Assembly (NCBI GenBank): GCA_031263725.1
Contig: JAISFF010000066.1
Location: 1 to 38,386 of the forward strand
DNA length: 38,386 bases
DNA from: Lysobacteraceae bacterium
GTDB lineage: Bacteria; Pseudomonadota; Gammaproteobacteria; Xanthomonadales; Xanthomonadaceae
Reading direction: 5' to 3'
Notes under the pieces: generated by a model
Seen by the model: only the letters and a program-made list of their open reading frames with translations
Told to the model about the DNA's origin: nothing
The model's database searches: none
Shown: in pieces, positions 34,450 through 38,386 of the stretch
Numbering within the stretch: the first letter of the stretch is position 1
How the letters are laid out: each line of letters begins with the position of its first letter
Translations under genes and position numbers: made by a program

Positions 34450-36525
34450 TTGAAAGCCTTCTCCAAACTTGCCTGGGCTGTACTGGCCGTGCTGGGCGCC
34501 TTCTGCCTGGGCACGGTGGCGCTGCGCCGTGGCGAGCACATCAACGCGCTGTGGATCGTGGCGGCCGCGATCTCGATCTATCTAGTCGCCTACCGTTACT
34601 ACGCGCTGTTCATCGCCAACAAGGTGATGAAGCTCGATCCCACCCGCGCAACGCCGGCGGTGATCCACAACGATGGCCTGGACTACGTGCCGACCAACAA
34701 GCATGTGCTGTTCGGCCACCATTTCGCCGCCATCGCTGGCGCCGGTCCACTGGTCGGCCCGGTCCTGGCGATGCAGATGGGCTACCTGCCCGGCATGCTG
34801 TGGCTGATCCTCGGCGTGGTTCTCGCGGGCGCGGTACAGGATTTCATGGTCCTGTACATCTCCAGCCGCCGCGACGCGCGCTCGCTGGGCGAGCTGGTCC
34901 GCGAGGAGATGGGGCCGATTCCCGGCACCATCGCCCTGTTCGGCGCCTTCCTGATCATGATCATCATCCTCGGCGTGCTGGCGATGGTGGTGGTCAATGC
35001 GCTGGCGGAAAGCCCCTGGGGCCTGTTCACCGTGGCCGCGACGATTCCGATCGCGATCCTGATGGGCCTGTACATGCGTTACGTGCGACCCGGCAAGATC
35101 GGCGAGGTCTCGGTAGTGGGCCTGCTTCTGCTGCTGGGCTCGATCTGGCTGGGCGGCTACATCAACGATCATCCGACCTGGGCATCGGTGTTCACCTTCA
35201 CCAAGGTCCAGATCACCATGATGCTGATCGCCTACGGCTTCATCGCCTCGGTGCTGCCGGTGTGGCTGCTGCTGGCGCCGCGCGATTACCTGTCCACCTT
35301 CCTCAAGATCGGCACCATCATGGCGCTGGCGATCGGCATCTTCATCGTGATGCCGGACCTGAAAATGCCGGCGATGACCCAGTACGCCAAGACGGGCCTG
35401 GGACCGGTCTGGACCGGCGGCATTTTTCCGTTCCTGTTCATCACCATTGCCTGCGGCGCGGTCTCCGGTTTCCATGCCCTGATCTCGTCGGGCACCACGC
35501 CCAAGCTGCTGGCCAACGAAGGCCACATGCGCTACATCGGCTACGGTGGCATGCTGATGGAATCGTTCGTGGCGATCATGGCCCTGGTCGCGGCGGCGAT
35601 CATCGAGCCGGGCCTGTATTTCGCGATGAACGCGCCGCCGCCGGTGGTCGGCACCGACGTGGTGACGGTCGCGGCCAAAGTCAGCGAATGGGGCTTCCAT
35701 ATCTCACCCGAGGCATTGACCGCCACCGCGGCCGAGATCGGCGAGAAGACCGTCCTCGACCGCGCCGGCGGCGCGCCGACGCTGGCGGTGGGCATCGCGC
35801 AGATCCTGCACCAGTTGCTGCCGGGCGACGGCATGATGGCGTTCTGGTATCACTTCGCGATCCTGTTCGAAGCGCTGTTCATTCTGACCGCGGTCGATGC
35901 CGGCACCCGTTCCGGCCGCTTCATGCTGCAGGACCTGCTGGGCAGTTTCATTCCACCGCTGCGCAGGACTGATTCGTGGTTCGCCAATATCATCGCCACC
36001 GCCGGCTGCGTGGCGCTGTGGGGCTATCTGCTGTACTCCGGTGTCACCGATCCGTTCGGCGGCATCAAGACGCTATGGCCACTATTCGGCATTTCCAACC
36101 AGATGCTGGCCGGCATCGCGTTGATGCTGGGCACGGTGGTGCTGTTCAAGATGAAGCGCGACCGCTACGCCTGGGTCACCGCGATCCCGGCGGTCTGGCT
36201 GCTGATCTGCACCACCGTCGCGAGCCTGATCAAGATCTTCGACAGCAACCCGGCGCAGGGCTTCCTGGCCCAAGCCAGGAAGTTCTCGGCCGCGATCGCC
36301 AATGGCGAAGTGCTGTATCCGGCCAAGGGCATGGCGCAGATGAAATCCGTGGTCTTCAACGCCTACGTCAATACCGGTCTGACCGTGCTGTTCCTGATCG
36401 TGGTCGCCAGCATCCTGCTCTATTCGATCAAGACCATTGTGGCGGCGCGGCGCAATCCGGAACGCACCGACAAGGAAACGCCTTACAGCGCACTGAAACC
36501 GCATGAAATGGTGGATGCGCGGTGA
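34450..36525 (+). CDS. cstA: Carbon starvation / pyruvate transporter CstA
   Basis: A 691-residue inner-membrane protein of the CstA/BtsT family, which takes up pyruvate (and peptides by older reports) under carbon limitation. Landmarks are [68 protein letters not shown] and [12 protein letters not shown], with many membrane helices. TTG 34450 is chosen because GGAG lies eight bases before it and because it matches the N-terminus of E. coli CstA; an upstream in-frame TTG at 34369 gives a non-family extension. The stop overlaps ybdD, its usual partner. Confidence 0.95.
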   Translation: MKAFSKLAWAVLAVLGAFCLGTVALRRGEHINALWIVAAAISIYLVAYRYYALFIANKVMKLDPTRATPAVIHNDGLDYVPTNKHVLFGHHFAAIAGAGPLVGPVLAMQMGYLPGMLWLILGVVLAGAVQDFMVLYISSRRDARSLGELVREEMGPIPGTIALFGAFLIMIIILGVLAMVVVNALAESPWGLFTVAATIPIAILMGLYMRYVRPGKIGEVSVVGLLLLLGSIWLGGYINDHPTWASVFTFTKVQITMMLIAYGFIASVLPVWLLLAPRDYLSTFLKIGTIMALAIGIFIVMPDLKMPAMTQYAKTGLGPVWTGGIFPFLFITIACGAVSGFHALISSGTTPKLLANEGHMRYIGYGGMLMESFVAIMALVAAAIIEPGLYFAMNAPPPVVGTDVVTVAAKVSEWGFHISPEALTATAAEIGEKTVLDRAGGAPTLAVGIAQILHQLLPGDGMMAFWYHFAILFEALFILTAVDAGTRSGRFMLQDLLGSFIPPLRRTDSWFANIIATAGCVALWGYLLYSGVTDPFGGIKTLWPLFGISNQMLAGIALMLGTVVLFKMKRDRYAWVTAIPAVWLLICTTVASLIKIFDSNPAQGFLAQARKFSAAIANGEVLYPAKGMAQMKSVVFNAYVNTGLTVLFLIVVASILLYSIKTIVAARRNPERTDKETPYSALKPHEMVDAR

Positions 36526-36752
36526 GTACCGGTACCGAATTGGTCCCCGTTGGCCAGCATCAGGCGTATCGCCGCTTCTGGCGACGCCTGGTGCAGACAG
36601 CGCGGCTGTGCTGCGGCATTCCCGACTACGACAACTATGTCCGGCACATGATGGAGAAGCATCCAGAACGGCCCATCATGGACTACCCCACCTTCTTCCG
36701 CGAGCGCCAAGAGGCGCGCTACGGAGGCAAAGGCGGATTCCGCTGTTGCTGA
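36522..36752 (+). CDS. ybdD: YbdD/YjiX family protein
   Basis: A 76-residue cytosolic protein of the YbdD/YjiX (DUF466) family, almost always encoded right after cstA/btsT and thought to support that transporter. Typical residues are [19 protein letters not shown] and the C-terminal [19 protein letters not shown] 36522 overlaps the cstA stop by four bases (GTGA), so it is translationally coupled. Biochemical function is not firmly known. Confidence 0.93.
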   Translation: MSTGTELVPVGQHQAYRRFWRRLVQTARLCCGIPDYDNYVRHMMEKHPERPIMDYPTFFRERQEARYGGKGGFRCC

Positions 36753-36759
36753 TGGACCG

Positions 36760-36792
36760 GCAAAAAGCGAAGCATGAAGCTTCGCTTTTTGC
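36760..36792. terminator. Strong bidirectional intrinsic terminator
   Basis: GCAAAAAGCGAAGC (36760-36773) pairs perfectly with 36779-36792 around a 5-base loop, 8 bases past the ybdD stop. The A5 and T5 within the arms give a U-rich end in both directions, serving ybdD and the convergent transporter gene. Confidence 0.9.
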
Positions 36793-36839
36793 TTGAGTGT
36801 GCGGATTTCCCGGTGCTACAGGTTCTGCCGCAAATCCGG

Positions 36840-37472
36840 TCACGACGCCGGCCGAACGGCCCTGACCTCGCGCAACGCCGCACCCAGGACGCGGCCGGCC
36901 GAACGCAGGAACAGAACCAGCAGACAGGAAGCGATCAACAGATCCGGCCATCCCGCGCCGAACGCCCACACCGCCAGTGCCGCCAGCAATACGGCACAGC
37001 CTTCGAATATGTCGTTGCGCGAGCACTCCCATGCCGAGGCCAGATTGATGTCGCCGTTGCGATACGGCGACAACAGCCACAGGCAGACGCCATTCGCGGC
37101 CAGATTGAGCGCGCCGGCAACGCCCATTCCCTCGAACAGAGGCGTCGCCGGATGCAGCAAACGCCAGACGATCTGCGCACCCACCGCCACGGCGGCACCC
37201 AGAATCAGTAGTCCCTTGAACAGTGCGACCCAGGCCTTGGCCCGCATCGAAGCCCCCACCACCGCCAGACTCAGGGCATAGGTCAAGGCATCGCCCAGAT
37301 TGTCCAGGCTACCGGAAAGCAGCGATGACGAATGACTGAGCCAGGCCGCCGCCAGCATCATCAGGAAGGTCAGCGCATTAATCGCCAGCACGGCCCGCAG
37401 GACGCGCCGTTGCCTGGCTTCCAATGCCGCGACATCCATCGTTTTCCCGCATCCGCAACAATGTTCCGACAT
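36840..37472 (-). CDS. Cation transporter, short CDF-like protein
   Basis: A 210-residue membrane protein with about six helices, resembling the membrane part of cation diffusion facilitators but lacking the cytoplasmic C-terminal domain. The metal-site helix 2 reads LSGSLDNLGDALTYALSL (Asp57, Asp61), and helix 5 reads ECSRNDIFEGCAVL (Asn153, Asp154), variants of the usual HxxxD pairs. The N-terminus is Cys-rich (MSEHCCGCGK) and could bind metal. Substrate (zinc, cobalt, other) is unknown. It is convergent with ybdD across a strong terminator. Confidence 0.8.
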   Translation of the reverse strand: MSEHCCGCGKTMDVAALEARQRRVLRAVLAINALTFLMMLAAAWLSHSSSLLSGSLDNLGDALTYALSLAVVGASMRAKAWVALFKGLLILGAAVAVGAQIVWRLLHPATPLFEGMGVAGALNLAANGVCLWLLSPYRNGDINLASAWECSRNDIFEGCAVLLAALAVWAFGAGWPDLLIASCLLVLFLRSAGRVLGAALREVRAVRPAS

Positions 37473-37519
37473 GAATGCTCGACTCCCACGGTGCCGCCCC
37501 AGCTTCGTGCCATCTTAGC

Positions 37520-38030
37520 TCATAAACCACGCACCCCAATCCAGACCGCGCCCAGCGCGAACAACCACAGATTGTCCAGTCGCTTCAGCAGATCCATCCA
37601 TATGCCGATGCAAGCGATCAGGAAACAGAGAAACAGCGAGCCGACTTTCAAGGCACCGACATCTGCAAGCCGGCGGGCATGGGTAAAGCACGGCAGCAAC
37701 GCAACCACGGTGCCCAGCCCGATGCCCAGGGGGCCCGCGCGGAACACGTTCAACGGCTTGGGACTGAACCGGAGGAGGATGCTGAGACCGATCAAGCGCG
37801 TCAGCAGCACCAGCGCCGCCGGCAGCAGCACATGGCGCGCGACCGGGTTGTAGATCGCGGGAACGGAATGACACAGCAGCAAACCGTGCCGGCACGATCC
37901 GATAGGACTTCCGCAGCCGGGGGATGACGCTGTTGGGTGTCCAGAAGATCGTTGCCAACGTCGCGTCGATCAGACCCGGCAGCACGATATCGTTCTGGAT
38001 CAGTGTGGGTTGGGCGACGGCGGCCGTCAT
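37520..38030 (-). pseudogene. DUF819-family membrane protein, frameshifted and internally deleted
   Basis: The N-terminal part from ATG 38030 (LIQNDIVLPGLIDATLATIF, PRLRKSYRIVPA) resembles the start of DUF819 membrane proteins. It leaves frame near 37884, where LLLCHSVPAIYNPV continues in the next frame to the stop at 37520. That second part jumps from a helix-2/3-like region to a C-terminal-like segment (LKVGSLFLCFLIACIGIWMD). The total of about 165 residues compares with roughly 400 for the family. A frameshift and an internal deletion are therefore likely. The family match is from memory of conserved phrases. Confidence 0.6.
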
Positions 38031-38077
38031 ACGGCTGTGCCTCTTTCGACGACGTGAAGGCGATCGCACCCCCCTGT

Positions 38078-38101
38078 CATGACCACGCCGGCATGGTCAT
38101 G
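38078..38101. repeat. 8-bp inverted repeat upstream of the DUF819 remnant
   Basis: CATGACCA (38078-38085) and TGGTCATG (38094-38101) form a perfect dyad with an 8-base centre, in the gap between two minus-strand genes. It may be an operator or a weak terminator. Confidence 0.4.
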
Positions 38102-38164
38102 AAAATACGTTATCCGTGGATTTGGCGTAAACGGTACCGGCGCGTGCCGGCACCCGTCGCGGAC

Positions 38165-38386
38165 TCAGCGCAATTGGCTGTCCTTGCTGCCGCGACGGTT
38201 GTAGCCGCATGCGATGGCGGCCGAGAGGGTCAACGCACAGATCAACGGCGCGGCGATGGCAGCCAAAAGCGTCTGCGGGTATGCCAATGACATGAGGAAG
38301 AAGGGCGTCGAGGTGCCGCCGCGCCGGGAAAGCACCACCCTGCGGACATGGGCGAGGAGCAGTCCGCGGACGCGCTGTCCGGCGTG
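38165..38386 (-). CDS. C-terminal part of an unidentified membrane protein (runs off window)
   Basis: The minus-strand frame is open from the right edge to a TGA at 38165-38167, giving 73 residues. It has a basic stretch (AHVRRVVLSRRGG) and one clear hydrophobic helix (TLLAAIAAPLICALTLSAAI), then a polar tail (NRRGSKDSQLR). This fits the C-terminus of an inner-membrane protein. No family is recognised from this fragment, and the start lies outside the window. Confidence 0.5.
   Translation of the reverse strand, partial: HAGQRVRGLLLAHVRRVVLSRRGGTSTPFFLMSLAYPQTLLAAIAAPLICALTLSAAIACGYNRRGSKDSQLR

Overview
The window looks like a Gammaproteobacterium of the Xanthomonadales (Lysobacterales). The evidence is high GC, a guaA–small membrane protein–guaB–folD block, a rhodanese/MoeB fusion, azurin, a c-type cytochrome maturation (ccm) cluster, a MetX-like acyltransferase of the type seen in Xanthomonads, and a cstA–ybdD pair. 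This is inferred from gene content; there is no rRNA or tRNA to anchor it.

Bases 1 to about 18570 are the integrase-bearing end of an integrated mobile element (ICE or degraded genomic island) sitting against the 3' end of guaA. From the left: IS3- and IS5-type transposase remnants, a frameshifted parA, a candidate replication origin (iterons plus a 15-bp hairpin with a DnaA-box-like loop), repA, alpA, DUF2285, DUF2958, an XRE regulator, DUF4238, DUF736, a long parB, DUF932 and a second DUF2958. No conjugation genes are present, and the other end of the element lies outside the window. The backbone has long non-coding stretches rich in perfect hairpins, including a likely attenuator or structured RNA ahead of DUF932.

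Bases 11476-16473 carry a compact cargo module: a small excisionase-type HTH protein, a 22-codon ORF, a ParB/Srx-like protein, a putative PD-(D/E)XK-like nuclease and a TSPPY-type DNA methyltransferase, all overlapping or nearly abutting on the plus strand. A second ParB/Srx-like protein converges on them with a 3-base gap. This looks like a restriction-modification-like defence system with two ParB-fold partners. It is the best candidate here for something undescribed. An AlpA-type regulator and a P4-type tyrosine integrase close the element. TTTACCGTCA repeats lie between the integrase and guaA.

Bases 18570-38386 are chromosomal. guaA, a membrane protein, guaB, folD and moeB run leftward: purine, one-carbon and cofactor metabolism. 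Azurin follows on the plus strand, then ccmC-D-E-F-G-H-I with mostly overlapping genes but no ccmA or ccmB next to them, and then metX. After that come an SdrD-B/OmpA-like exported protein (minus), a repeat-bearing intergenic region, cstA with ybdD, a strong bidirectional terminator, a short CDF transporter, a broken DUF819 gene, and the 3' end of an unidentified membrane protein that runs off the right edge.
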